NCBI RefSeq assembly: GCF_026167525.1
Contig: NZ_CP110679.1
Span: 124,001 to 188,000 of the forward strand
DNA: 64,000 nucleotides
Direction of reading: 5' to 3'
Source of the DNA: Sphingomonas sp. M1-B02
GTDB lineage: Bacteria > Pseudomonadota > Alphaproteobacteria > Sphingomonadales > Sphingomonadaceae
Of this stretch, positions 32,296-40,862 are shown piece after piece. The notes below the pieces were generated by a model. It was given only the letters and a program-made list of their open reading frames with translations. It was not told where the DNA came from and did not search any database. Made by a program: the position numbers and the translations under genes. The first letter of the stretch is position 1, and the number at the start of each line of letters is the position of its first letter.

Positions 32296-33222
32296 ATGGA
32301 GCGAATGCGCGGCGACGAGCCGGTCCTGGAGATTGCGGGCCTGTCCAAGACCTATGGCGGCCGCGCCGGGGTGCGGGCGGTGCAGGATGTGTCGCTGACC
32401 GTCGGGGCGGGCGAGGTCTATGGCTTTCTGGGCGCGAATGGCGCGGGGAAGAGCACGACGATCCGGATGCTGCTGGGGCTGATCACGCCCTCCTCGGGGG
32501 CCATCCGCTTGTTCGGGCGTGACCTTCGGCATGGTCAGCCGCTGGGCAAGGTGGGTTCGCTGGTGGACGGCGGGGCATTCTATCCGTTTCTCTCGGGGCG
32601 CCGGAATCTTGAGGTGCTGGCGAAGACCCAGGGTTCGGATCGCGGCCGGATCGAGCCCTTGCTCGCGCAGGTGGGGCTCGAGCGCGATGCGCGGCGCAAG
32701 GTGAAGGGCTATTCGACCGGCATGCGGCAGCGGCTGGGGGTCGCGGCGGCGCTGCTCAACGATCCCGATCTGGTGATCCTGGACGAGCCCGCCAACGGGC
32801 TGGACGCCGCGGGCATCCAGGAGATGCGGGCGCTGATCCGTTCGCTGGCCGAGGAGCGTGGCAAGACGGTGTTCCTCTCCAGCCATCTGCTCAACGAGGT
32901 CCAGCAGTTGTGCGACCGGGTGGCGATCATCGACCGCGGGGTGCTGATCCGCGAATCGACGGTGGACGAGCTGCTGCAGGAGGAAGCGACGCTGCGGATC
33001 GTGGCGACACCGCTCGAGACGGCGCGGGCGGTGCTGTCGGCGGACTGGCCGTGCGAGATTGCGGGGACCGCGTTGCGCGTGACCGCCGCGCAGGCCGATG
33101 CGCCCGAAATCCTGCGCCGGCTGGTGGCCGCGCGGATCGAGGTCTTCAGCCTGGCGCCGCAACGGCGGACGCTGGAAGAAGCCTTTCTTGCGATCACCCA
33201 GACGGAGACCGGCGATGCGTAG
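32296..33222 (+). CDS. ABC transporter ATP-binding protein (NatA/BcrA type)
   Basis: A 308-residue ATPase of an ABC-2 exporter. Walker A GANGAGKS (46-53), signature YSTGMRQRLG (about 140) and Walker B LVILDEPANGLD (about 163) are intact; the C-terminal 90 residues form the extra domain usual in NatA/BcrA subunits. The ATG at MERMRGDEPV is preceded by GGGGGAG at good distance; the in-frame GTG three codons earlier overlaps that site and is unlikely. It overlaps the permease gene by eight bases. Substrate not known (ions, peptide or antibiotic in relatives). Confidence 0.93.
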   Translation: MERMRGDEPVLEIAGLSKTYGGRAGVRAVQDVSLTVGAGEVYGFLGANGAGKSTTIRMLLGLITPSSGAIRLFGRDLRHGQPLGKVGSLVDGGAFYPFLSGRRNLEVLAKTQGSDRGRIEPLLAQVGLERDARRKVKGYSTGMRQRLGVAAALLNDPDLVILDEPANGLDAAGIQEMRALIRSLAEERGKTVFLSSHLLNEVQQLCDRVAIIDRGVLIRESTVDELLQEEATLRIVATPLETARAVLSADWPCEIAGTALRVTAAQADAPEILRRLVAARIEVFSLAPQRRTLEEAFLAITQTETGDA

Positions 33223-34057
33223 CGCGATCTCGGCGGAATGGACCAAGCTGCTGCCGCATCGCGGCACCTGGATGCTCGTGTGGCTCTATCCGATCGGGAT
33301 GCTGCTGCTCCTGCTCGCGGCGCTGGCCGCGCGGCTGGGCGGTGCACCGGGCGGGCCGATCGACGCGGCGGACTGGATCGGCGAGACGGCGATGGTCTGG
33401 TACGTGCCGGCGGTCGGCTTCGGCCGCTATCTGGTTGCCGCCTATGTCGCGCTGGCCTTTGCGGGCGAATATGGCTGGAACACGTGGAAGCTGATCGTGC
33501 CGCACCAGGCGCGCTGGAAGCTGATTGCGGCCAAATATGCGGCGGTGCTGGGGCTCCTTTATTGCGCCTGGGGGGCGGCGGCGGCGATCGCGCTGGTGCT
33601 GCAAGTCGTGAAGTCGGCGATGCTGGGGCAGGCGATCCCGGCCGGGGTCACCGCCGGAGCGCTGTTCGACGGGCATTTCTCGCTGCTGGTGGAGGGGATT
33701 GCGCCGCTGCTGCTGACCGCCGCTTATGCCAGCCTGACGGCGGTGCTGACGCGATCGACGCTTGCGGCGTTCATCCTCTCGCTGGTGCTGATCACCGTCG
33801 ACCAGCTTTTCGGCAAGATCGTCGTGCTGTTGAGCGCCTATGGCGTCGAATGGCCGTCCGCATTGTATCGGTTGCTACCGGGCTATCATCTCGAGAATTT
33901 CGGCAGGTGGCTGCACGAGGGCGTCGGGCTTCAGATACGGTTGGCAGACGGCGTCATCGCTTATTCGCAGACGAGCTCTTTCCTCATGCTCGCGGCTTGG
34001 ATCGTCGGTCTTGCGGGCCTGGTGTTCGCGGTGTTTCGCCGGCAGGACCTCAACTGA
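33215..34057 (+). CDS. ABC-2 type transporter permease
   Basis: A 280-residue membrane protein with about six segments. It starts MRSAISAEWTKLLPHRGTWML, a common opening of ABC-2 permeases where the EWTKLL helix sits at the membrane edge, and includes AGEYGWNTWKLIV in the first periplasmic/cytosolic turn. Paired with the overlapping ATPase gene to form a two-gene exporter. The gene ends ten bases before the convergent MipA stop. Confidence 0.92.
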   Translation: MRSAISAEWTKLLPHRGTWMLVWLYPIGMLLLLLAALAARLGGAPGGPIDAADWIGETAMVWYVPAVGFGRYLVAAYVALAFAGEYGWNTWKLIVPHQARWKLIAAKYAAVLGLLYCAWGAAAAIALVLQVVKSAMLGQAIPAGVTAGALFDGHFSLLVEGIAPLLLTAAYASLTAVLTRSTLAAFILSLVLITVDQLFGKIVVLLSAYGVEWPSALYRLLPGYHLENFGRWLHEGVGLQIRLADGVIAYSQTSSFLMLAAWIVGLAGLVFAVFRRQDLN

Positions 34058-34066
34058 CGTCGCAGC

Positions 34067-34900
34067 CTAGAATGCGGTGGTGGTGAAGCTGTAGGTCAGC
34101 GCCAGCCCGCCGGAGAACTGATCGCGCGAACCGATGCGGCGGACGATCGGCGAGCGACCGGCGTCGTCGACCAGACGATCATATTTGGCATAGCTGAAAA
34201 TGCCCCAGCGATCGTTCAACTGGTAGATGAAGCCCGCTGCCGCACCGACGGCGTTGATGCCGCTCGAGGGGCGATAGGCGGGAAGGCCGCTGGCTGCCGC
34301 CTCGCGCGGGGAAAGGCCGAAATAGGCGCGCTGATAGGTACCGTCGCCATAAGAGACGCGCGGCCCGATCGAGAAGAGATAGCGATCGCCGTCGCGCAGC
34401 ACATAATCGAGCCCGACATTGCCGACGATGCCGCGATGCCCGCCGATACCCTTGCGCGCCTCGGCACGGATGCGGACGGAGTCCGCGAGCGTATATTGGA
34501 CGAAGCCGCCGACCTCGATCGTCGAGCCGACCTCGTCGATGCCGGGGCCGGTTTCTTCGACGCGGCGGCTGCCCTCGATGTTGATCGCGGGGCCGACCTC
34601 GAAGCCGTTGCTGCGAATCAACGAGAGACCGAAACTCTCATCGGGCGCTTCGAATGCGAAGGGTTCGTCGCCGCGCGCTGTCGAGACCTCCCAGAACGGG
34701 CGCAGCTTCACGTCCTTCGCGCCGGGGAAACTGGGGGTGAGCTGCGCGCCCGCGCCAAGCCGGATCCGGCGCGGCTCGCGGGTTTCGCTGCTGCGCGGCT
34801 CCGCCCGCGCCCGATCCTCGTCGGCGGTCTGGGCGAGCGCCGGGAGGCTGGTGAGCAGCGCGCTGGACGCAAGGGCTGCGGCGATGGTGACTTTGATCAT
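34067..34900 (-). CDS. MipA/OmpV family outer-membrane protein
   Basis: A 277-residue secreted beta-barrel protein. The signal peptide MIKVTIAAALASSALLTSLPALA is cleaved near residue 23. The barrel has RLGAGAQLTPSFPGAKDVKLRPF, GFEVGPAINIEGSRR, ARKGIGGHRGIVGNVGLDY and a C-terminal strand ending in Phe, all typical of MipA/OmpV. MipA is a scaffold for murein-synthesising enzymes in E. coli; OmpV-type porins have other roles. It converges on the ABC permease. Confidence 0.92.
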   Translation of the reverse strand: MIKVTIAAALASSALLTSLPALAQTADEDRARAEPRSSETREPRRIRLGAGAQLTPSFPGAKDVKLRPFWEVSTARGDEPFAFEAPDESFGLSLIRSNGFEVGPAINIEGSRRVEETGPGIDEVGSTIEVGGFVQYTLADSVRIRAEARKGIGGHRGIVGNVGLDYVLRDGDRYLFSIGPRVSYGDGTYQRAYFGLSPREAAASGLPAYRPSSGINAVGAAAGFIYQLNDRWGIFSYAKYDRLVDDAGRSPIVRRIGSRDQFSGGLALTYSFTTTAF

Positions 34901-34952
34901 CCCGCCGCAACGCTGCAGTGCGGAATTTGTTGCGCGGACGGATCGAATTAAG

Positions 34953-35888
34953 TCAGCGGGTGGGCACGCAAGGCTTCACGTTGCCGCAGGCACCGGCCGC
35001 TTCTGCACGCGAGCCGTACGGGCCGACGAGCAAGCGCGTGAGGTTTCCGCTCTTCACATAATAAGGCTGGCGGCCGGGAAAGCGTCCGCCGAGCTGGCCC
35101 CAGAGTTTGCGTGCGTTGCCAGGTTCTCCGAACGCGCCGAGCTGGACGCGCCAGCCCCCGTCGCGCACGGGGGCAGCGGCCGCGGGGGGAGAAGGCCGGG
35201 TGGGAGCGCTGGACGGTGCGCTTCTGGGAAGCGGGACGGGGCGTGCGGCAGCGATGGGTGGCGCCGTGCGTTCGTTGGCGACGATATTCACCGGCGGCAC
35301 CGGCATGCCGCCGCGATTGAATTCGGCTTCATATTTGCGGGCAAGGCTGAGCCCCTGCTGGCGATCGGTCAGTGGGATGAACTGGTCCATCTGCGCCAAT
35401 GCCTTCGACGCGGCATCGAGGCCCGACTGCGACGAGCGGACCATCAGCGCGTAGGCGCGGACCCAATCCTTCTGCACCGCATCGGCGTTGAACAGCATGA
35501 TGCCGAGGATATATTGCGCGCGGGCATCGCCGCGGGCGACGGCGCGCTGGAGCCACTGCACCGCATCGCCGCGCCGGCCATTTTCGAACAGGGCCAGGCC
35601 GTAATTGGCCTCCGCCTGCTCATGGCCCTGGACCGCCGCCTTGCGATACCATTCCTCGGCCTGTTTGAGATCGACCGGCACGCCGCGCCCCAGCTTATAG
35701 GCCTGGCCGAGATTGAACTGGGCATCGGCGCTGCCCTGTGCGGCGGCGGCCCGCCAGCGGCCGACCGCGGCGGCATAGTCGCCCCGCTCATAGGCATCGA
35801 CCCCGGCCTTGACCGGGTCTTCCTGTGCGCATGCCGGCGCCACGAGTAGCAGCGCACCAGCGGCGGCGGCAAACAAAACGGTCTTCAT
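34953..35888 (-). CDS. Sel1-repeat/SPOR-domain periplasmic protein
   Basis: A 311-residue exported protein. The signal peptide MKTVLFAAAAGALLLVAPACA precedes Sel1-like repeats (about 30-140: QGSADAQFNLGQAYKLGRGV, KQAEEWYRKAAVQGHEQAEANYGLALFENG), a Pro-rich linker (about 205-235) and a SPOR domain (about 235-311: WRVQLGAFGEPGNARKLW). SPOR domains bind denuded glycan strands at division septa. The ATG was preferred to an upstream TTG. It is divergent from parA, and a second repeat-SPOR protein lies downstream of parA, so the locus is probably one unit. Confidence 0.9.
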   Translation of the reverse strand: MKTVLFAAAAGALLLVAPACAQEDPVKAGVDAYERGDYAAAVGRWRAAAAQGSADAQFNLGQAYKLGRGVPVDLKQAEEWYRKAAVQGHEQAEANYGLALFENGRRGDAVQWLQRAVARGDARAQYILGIMLFNADAVQKDWVRAYALMVRSSQSGLDAASKALAQMDQFIPLTDRQQGLSLARKYEAEFNRGGMPVPPVNIVANERTAPPIAAARPVPLPRSAPSSAPTRPSPPAAAAPVRDGGWRVQLGAFGEPGNARKLWGQLGGRFPGRQPYYVKSGNLTRLLVGPYGSRAEAAGACGNVKPCVPTR

Positions 35889-35998
35889 TCCCGGCAACTC
35901 CCGCGCCCCACAACATTGGATAAATGCCAGTTAACCACCGAAAGGCAAAGATATCCTTACGTCCGGCGCGATCGGCCCAGCCTTGGGCGCGAACTGCG

Positions 35999-36013
35999 TT
36001 AACTCCTTCTTAT
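35999..36013. promoter_or_regulatory. CtrA-like motif upstream of parA
   Basis: TTAA, seven bases, TTAT matches the alphaproteobacterial cell-cycle regulator CtrA site (TTAA-N7-TTAA) at seven of eight positions. It lies 51 bases before the parA ATG, in the space shared with the divergent SPOR gene. A GTTAAC also occurs at 35930-35935. Weak by itself. Confidence 0.3.
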
Positions 36014-36063
36014 CCCCCCTCATGCCAATTGAGAGGCTGCACTTATCGAAGTCGAGGGGGTTC

Positions 36064-36777
36064 ATGCGCGTTCTGGCGATGGCATCGCAGAAAGGTGGTT
36101 CGGGAAAGACCACGCTGTCCGGGCACCTTGCGGTGCAGGCACAGCTGGCCGGTCACGGTCCCGTCGTTCTGATCGATATCGATCCGCAGGGATCACTTTC
36201 CGACTGGTGGAACGAGCGCTCGACCGAGCTGCCTGCTTTTGCGCAGACTACGGTAGCGCGGCTTGCGTCGGATCTCGAGATACTGCGCCAGCAGGGCTTC
36301 AAGCTTGCCGTGATCGACACACCGCCGGCGATCACCATGGCGATCCAGAGCGTGATCCAGGTCGCCGAGCTGATCGTCATTCCGACTCGCCCAAGCCCGC
36401 ACGACTTGCGCGCGGTGGGCGCCACGGTCGATCTGTGCGATCGCGCCGGCAAGCCCCTGATCTTCGTCGTCAATGCCGCGACGCCCAAGGCGCGGATCAC
36501 CTCCGAGGCAGCGGTCGCGCTGTCGCAGCACGGCACGGTGGCGCCGATCACGATCCACCACCGCACCGATTTCGCCTCGTCGATGATCGACGGGCGGACG
36601 GTGATGGAAGTCGATCCCAAGAGCCGCTCGGCGGGCGAAGTCGTCGCCTTGTGGTCCTATATCTGCGATCGTCTCGAGAAGAATTTCCGCCGTACCGTTT
36701 TCACCACCCCCACCGTCGGCGCACATTTCGGCGCGGTGCGTCCCTCGGGCGGCTTCGGCCGCCGTGTGGTGAGCTGA
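36064..36777 (+). CDS. ParA-family ATPase
   Basis: A 237-residue deviant-Walker-A ATPase: KGGSGKTT (10-17), LIDIDPQGS (37-45) and VIDTPPA (about 95). The ATG at MRVLAMASQKGGSGK is the family start; upstream frame has no similarity. It is not next to a standard ParB and parS site as in chromosome segregation loci. Instead it is followed after three bases by a gene with a ribbon-helix-helix-like end, and then a SPOR protein. It therefore resembles orphan ParA proteins that position large complexes. Confidence 0.92.
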   Translation: MRVLAMASQKGGSGKTTLSGHLAVQAQLAGHGPVVLIDIDPQGSLSDWWNERSTELPAFAQTTVARLASDLEILRQQGFKLAVIDTPPAITMAIQSVIQVAELIVIPTRPSPHDLRAVGATVDLCDRAGKPLIFVVNAATPKARITSEAAVALSQHGTVAPITIHHRTDFASSMIDGRTVMEVDPKSRSAGEVVALWSYICDRLEKNFRRTVFTTPTVGAHFGAVRPSGGFGRRVVS

Positions 36778-36780
36778 GCC

Positions 36781-37299
36781 ATGGCGATGATCGGTAATTC
36801 CAAACCCGCCGCGTCGCTCTCCTCCGGCCTGCTTGCCCGCAAGGGCCATGCTCGCCCGGCGATGCGCCCGCAGGGCTTCGTCGGGCTGACGCCGTTGGCG
36901 CACGAGGATCTCGGCTGGAACGACATGGGTGACGAAGCGCCCTATGTGGCGCCGGCGCCGGTCGACATGCCCGTGGAGGCGCCCAAGCCTGCGGTGCTCC
37001 GCCAGCGCGAGGCGCTCGACGAACAGATAGCGAAGGTTGAGGCGGCAGCTGCCGTCACGCCCGAGCCTGCCAAGGTCGAATCCGTCAAGCCGGCCAGCGC
37101 GCCGCTCGCGAAGAAGAGCAAGGCGGCGTTCACGCTGCGGCTCGACGCCGAGCGTCATTTGCGGCTGCGGCTGGCATCGGCGGTGACGCACCGTTCGGCA
37201 CAGATGCTCGTGACTCAGGCGCTCGACGCCTTTCTGGAATCGCTCGCCGAGGTCGAGGCGCTCGCGCGCCAGATCGACCCGGCCAAGGATCGTGGGTGA
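36781..37299 (+). CDS. ParA-partner-like protein with C-terminal ribbon-helix-helix motif
   Basis: A 172-residue protein without a family I can name. The N-terminal part is basic (SGLLARKGHARPAMRPQGF, about 15-33), the middle is Pro/Ala/Glu/Val-rich and probably unstructured (about 55-110), and the end (about 115-156) reads AAFTLRLDAERHLRLRLA then THRSAQMLVTQALDAFLESL. That is one strand and two helices in ribbon-helix-helix order. ParG/omega-type partners of ParA have just this layout, with a basic mobile N-terminus that stimulates the ATPase. Starts three bases after parA stops. The role as ParA partner is inferred. Confidence 0.65.
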   Translation: MAMIGNSKPAASLSSGLLARKGHARPAMRPQGFVGLTPLAHEDLGWNDMGDEAPYVAPAPVDMPVEAPKPAVLRQREALDEQIAKVEAAAAVTPEPAKVESVKPASAPLAKKSKAAFTLRLDAERHLRLRLASAVTHRSAQMLVTQALDAFLESLAEVEALARQIDPAKDRG

Positions 37300-37310
37300 A
37301 GGATAGCACC

Positions 37311-38651
37311 ATGAAGAACCGCAACATGCTCAAATTCGGCCTGACGGCGCTGATGTTCGGTGGCCTCGCAGTCTCCGGCGTTGCGACGCAGGGCTTTTCG
37401 GTCTCGGCATTCGCCGCGGCAAGCCCGAGCGCCAAGAAGGCGGCGTCCGAGGCCAAGAATGCACGCAAGGCGCTGGCGAAGCGCAATGCCGTGAAGGCCG
37501 TGCAGCACGCCGAAGCCGCAGTGGCCAACGATCCGCTGAATGCCGACTATCGCGCGCTGCTGGGCCAGGCCTATCTGCTCGCCGGACGCTTCGCCTCCGC
37601 GACGCAGGCGCTGAGCGAATCGCTGACCCTCAATCCCGAGGATGGGCGCGTGGCGCTCAACCTGACGCTCGCCAAGATCGCCCAGGGCGACTGGGCCGGC
37701 GCGCGCGGCACGCTGCAGACGCATGCCGACCAGATTCCGGCGAGCGATCGCGGACTGGCCTTCGCATTGGCCGGCGATCCCGTGACGGCGATCGACATTC
37801 TGACCCCGGCGTCGCGCGATCCCAGCGCGACCGCCAAGACCCGCCAGAACCTTGCGCTGAGCCTCGCGCTCGCCGGGCGCTGGAAGGAAGCGAGCGAGAT
37901 CGCGGCGATGGACGTCGCCCCCGACCAGCTCCAGGCACGCGTGATGGAATGGGCGAAGTTCGCTCGTCCCGCCAACGCCTATGACCAGGTCGCGTCGCTG
38001 CTCAACGTAGTGCCGGTCGAAGATGCCGGCCAGCCGGTAGCGCTCGCGCTTTCGCAGCAGCCCGGCGTGGCGGTCGCGGCGGTTGCACCTGCGACCCAGA
38101 CCGAATCGGTAGATGCCTATATGCCGGGCTCTACGGTTGCCGCTCCCCAGCCGACCGCAGCGGTGGAGGCGACTTCCGAGCCGCTTCCCGAACCGCAGCA
38201 GGTCGCCGGGACCGGCGCGCAGATCGTGTTCGGGCCGCGTGAAGAGATCGTCCAGCTGCTCCCGGCCTCGCGCCGCGCGGCACCGGTTCGCGTTGCTGCG
38301 GCGCCTGTGCGGGCGGCCGACAAGCCGCTGCGCGCGGCTTCGTCCAAGCCCGTTCGTGGAACCTATTATGTCCAGCTCGGCGCCTATGCCAACGCAGCCG
38401 TCGCGCGCGATGCGTGGCGCCGGCACACGCGGCTTGTCCCCTCGCTCGACGACAGCACGCCGCAGGGCGCGAATGTCTCGAACCGCGCAGGCCGCTTCTA
38501 TCGCCTGTCGGTTGGCGGGTTCGCACGCAGCGATGCCGACAGCCTGTGCCGTCAGGTGAAATCGAGCGGCGGCAACTGCTTCGTGCGGGCGCAGGCCGGC
38601 GATGCGGTGGCGAGCTGGGCGAAGGGCGACACCCGCGTGGCGTCGCGCTAA
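37311..38651 (+). CDS. TPR/SPOR-domain protein
   Basis: A 446-residue exported protein: N-terminal hydrophobic signal (FGLTALMFGGLAVSGVA, cleavage uncertain, about residue 36), an Ala/Lys-rich stretch, tetratricopeptide-like repeats (about 55-200: AVANDPLNADYRALLGQAY, ALSESLTLNPEDGRVALNL), a long linker, and a SPOR domain at about 360-435 (YYVQLGAYANAAVARDAW). The ATG was preferred to an upstream GTG that overlaps the previous stop. Third gene of the parA operon, probably acting at the division site or cell pole. Confidence 0.9.
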   Translation: MKNRNMLKFGLTALMFGGLAVSGVATQGFSVSAFAAASPSAKKAASEAKNARKALAKRNAVKAVQHAEAAVANDPLNADYRALLGQAYLLAGRFASATQALSESLTLNPEDGRVALNLTLAKIAQGDWAGARGTLQTHADQIPASDRGLAFALAGDPVTAIDILTPASRDPSATAKTRQNLALSLALAGRWKEASEIAAMDVAPDQLQARVMEWAKFARPANAYDQVASLLNVVPVEDAGQPVALALSQQPGVAVAAVAPATQTESVDAYMPGSTVAAPQPTAAVEATSEPLPEPQQVAGTGAQIVFGPREEIVQLLPASRRAAPVRVAAAPVRAADKPLRAASSKPVRGTYYVQLGAYANAAVARDAWRRHTRLVPSLDDSTPQGANVSNRAGRFYRLSVGGFARSDADSLCRQVKSSGGNCFVRAQAGDAVASWAKGDTRVASR

Positions 38652-38667
38652 ATTCGACGGGGGTTCG

Positions 38668-39684
38668 CTAGCCTTCGAAGACGGTAAGGCCCGGGCGTCC
38701 CACTTCGAATTCGCCGCTCGCGATGCGATCCAGCGCGGCGATGGCGTCGCGATAGCCGGCGTCCCAGCGCTGCCGCACCGATTCGGGCGAGAAATCCATC
38801 GCCTTGCCTGCGACTTCCGCCTCCTGATCCGAATATGTGAGCTTCACCAGCGTCGCCGATGCGACGCGATAGGCCGGATCATGCGCATAGGCCATGCGCC
38901 AGCGTTCGATCGTCCGGCGGGTCTGCGCGGCGAAGATCAGATTCTGCGCGCGGGCGATGCCCTCGCCGAGCGTCTGCGGGCGCCGATTGTCGAGAGGCAG
39001 CAGGTCGACGGCGATGCAGAGCATCGGGGCCTTCGAAACTTCGCCCAGGACGGGATCGAGCGGCAGATTGGCCGAGAGGCCGCCATCGACAAAGGCGCGC
39101 CCCTCCACCTCAACCGGCGGAAAGGTGGGCAACAGGGAGGCGCTGGCGCGGACATGATCGGGCGTGAGCGCCGCCTGCGACGTGTCGAAAAACACCTCCT
39201 CGCCGGTTTCCAGGTCGACCGAGCCGGCGGTGAAGCGCGGCTCGGCGCGGTTGAGCCGATCGAAGTCGACGAGTCGCGCCAATGTGTCCGCGAGCGGCTT
39301 GGAATCGAACAGGCTGGGCGCTGCCGCCGCCGAATCGGGATTCCACCAGGAGCCCAGGGGGCCGACCGGACCGAACACGCCGGGGCGGCCCGCGCCCATC
39401 GTCAGCATCGCCGCGGCGCTGCGGCGAAGGGCGTCGCCGAAAGGCCACCAGGGCAGGGCGCTGCCCGCCATGCCGGGCTGCCAGAATTCGGTGAGCCGCG
39501 GGATTCGGTCATCCCGGCTATTGCCTGCGATCAGCGCGCCGTTGATGGCGCCTGCCGAGACGCCGACGACCCAATCGGGCTCACGTTCGCGTTCGTGCAG
39601 CGCCTGATAGACGCCGGCCTGATAGCTGCCGAGCGCATTGCCGCCGCCCAGGACCAGCGCGATTTTGGGAGTAGCTTTGACCAT
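38668..39684 (-). CDS. patatin-like phospholipase family protein
   Basis: A 338-residue serine hydrolase of the patatin/RssA family. Oxyanion loop GGGNALG (13-19, where GGGxRG is usual), nucleophile S43 in GVSAG, and the Asp partner in FVDGGLSANLP (about residue 200). No signal peptide, so cytosolic or membrane-surface acting. Likely phospholipase A or lysophospholipase; substrate unknown. Stops 16 bases after the convergent SPOR gene. Confidence 0.92.
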   Translation of the reverse strand: MVKATPKIALVLGGGNALGSYQAGVYQALHEREREPDWVVGVSAGAINGALIAGNSRDDRIPRLTEFWQPGMAGSALPWWPFGDALRRSAAAMLTMGAGRPGVFGPVGPLGSWWNPDSAAAAPSLFDSKPLADTLARLVDFDRLNRAEPRFTAGSVDLETGEEVFFDTSQAALTPDHVRASASLLPTFPPVEVEGRAFVDGGLSANLPLDPVLGEVSKAPMLCIAVDLLPLDNRRPQTLGEGIARAQNLIFAAQTRRTIERWRMAYAHDPAYRVASATLVKLTYSDQEAEVAGKAMDFSPESVRQRWDAGYRDAIAALDRIASGEFEVGRPGLTVFEG

Positions 39685-39735
39685 GCGCGAACTCTGTCAT
39701 GTTGCCGTGGCAAAGCAAAGACAGTCGCGTAGGTC

Positions 39736-40299
39736 GTGAACGATAAGCGACCGCTATTGGCACGAGCGCTAAACGGCCGATATTGGGTGGAAAGCGGACA
39801 TTTATTGTGGCCTACTGTCCTGATGAAAACTTTGCCGTCGTTACGAGAATATTGGGTGGCCTCGGAGCCTCGCGGCTTAGCACTCGAAGCCCTATTGAAC
39901 TACTCCGCCGCAGTGGGAAGCTACTGCTCGCTCGTGGACCAGTTCCCGCACAGCAAGAAGGGGCAAGAGGCGAGGGAGCGGTTCCTAACGGGTGCAAAAC
40001 CACACCTGCTGGGGATCGACAATGTGACCACTTGGCCCGGCAGTGGTGGGGCAAAGGGGACGGTGCCGCTCTGGAAGTTCTCAATGGGCGCTGGTCTGCT
40101 TGACCTGCTGGCTCAGTCCAAGGGCCTCTACCATTTTCAAGCGCCTAGGCTACCGGAGGACTTGGCGGTCTATCGCTCCGATGGATCAGTGTTGCTGGGT
40201 TCGGTGGCGCACGAACACACGGGGTGGATGAACCTCACCGCTGAGGAGAAGGCTGATCCGCGGCTCGGCCTCGTCGAGCTAAGACTTAAGGATAGGTGA
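39736..40299 (+). CDS. hypothetical protein in a lower-GC patch
   Basis: A 187-residue soluble protein with no family I recognise. It reads LNGRYWVESGHLLWP, EYWVASEPRGLALEALLNYSAAVGSY, FPHSKKGQEARERFLTGAKPHLL, and ends EKADPRLGLVELRLKDR. Start GTG (GTGAACGATAAG) is placed with GTAGGTC just before it; ATG at 39823 would drop 29 residues. Base composition is visibly lower in GC than the flanks (33 of 60 in 39841-39900) and codon use is less biased, suggesting recent arrival. It may belong with the two small genes downstream, although these are on the other strand. Confidence 0.55.
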   Translation: MNDKRPLLARALNGRYWVESGHLLWPTVLMKTLPSLREYWVASEPRGLALEALLNYSAAVGSYCSLVDQFPHSKKGQEARERFLTGAKPHLLGIDNVTTWPGSGGAKGTVPLWKFSMGAGLLDLLAQSKGLYHFQAPRLPEDLAVYRSDGSVLLGSVAHEHTGWMNLTAEEKADPRLGLVELRLKDR

Positions 40300-40338
40300 A
40301 TGTTCACTTCTGGGTGGATAGCCGCCGCCCGCGGGTGC

Positions 40339-40539
40339 TCAAAGGCGAGCCCGCCAAGTGTCGTCTGGATACTTGCGGATGCAATAGACCCAATAACCGA
40401 CGATAAAGGCACTCATGGTCCCTGTGAGGATAAGTCCCACGATCCAGCCCTTTGACCTGACGGTGGTCACGGCCAGCACCAAAATTCCTACCGCAGGAAC
40501 AGCGAGAGCCAGCCAATCGCGCGGGGTGATCTTTCTCAT
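40339..40539 (-). CDS. small two-helix membrane protein, hypothetical
   Basis: A 66-residue protein: MRKITPRDWLALAVPAVGIL then two hydrophobic segments (about 9-25 and 33-52), ending IRKYPDDTWRARL. No family recognised. The ATG has AGGAGGTG-like purines nearby only weakly (TCTCCTATGAG on the coding side), so expression level is unclear. It lies in the same lower-GC patch as two other orphan genes. Confidence 0.45.
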   Translation of the reverse strand: MRKITPRDWLALAVPAVGILVLAVTTVRSKGWIVGLILTGTMSAFIVGYWVYCIRKYPDDTWRARL

Positions 40540-40585
40540 AGGAGAGCACCATACCGCAGTTGTCGCGGTGTCCGCTACTGGGTCG

Positions 40586-40786
40586 CTAGCTGCCATCCTT
40601 GAGGGCGCGATCGACAGCGTTGGTCCAGTCGCATCGCTGGGCAGGGTCAACATCCAAGCTCCCGAGCAGCATCGCTAGGTCGTCCGACACCCGACCCCCG
40701 CGTTCCCAGAACGCTCCGATGAACACCTTCATCGCGCGGAAGGCGGTAGCCTCGCTTAATAGCGGGGGGGCTGTAGGCTCGTTCAT
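40586..40786 (-). CDS. small hypothetical protein
   Basis: A 66-residue protein: MNEPTAPPLLSEATAFRAMK, VFIGAFWERGG, then DDLAMLLGSLDVDPAQRCDW and a charged helix to the end. It is acidic and of the size of small immunity proteins or plasmid-type orphans, but no family is recognised and no toxin gene adjoins it. The next gene on the same strand begins 47 bases downstream. Lower GC than the pyr genes that follow. Confidence 0.45.
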   Translation of the reverse strand: MNEPTAPPLLSEATAFRAMKVFIGAFWERGGRVSDDLAMLLGSLDVDPAQRCDWTNAVDRALKDGS

Positions 40787-40862
40787 CGGGTTGGTCTCGC
40801 ACGCAGTTCGAACGACAGCAATTGGGTCGAATCATGCCGGTCCGCTTTTATGAGTCTATGCT

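Noticed and set aside
36064-37299. Chromosome segregation ParAB locus
   Set aside because: No ParB with its CTPase or HTH domain and no parS-like 16-bp palindrome seen nearby; the partner looks RHH-type instead.
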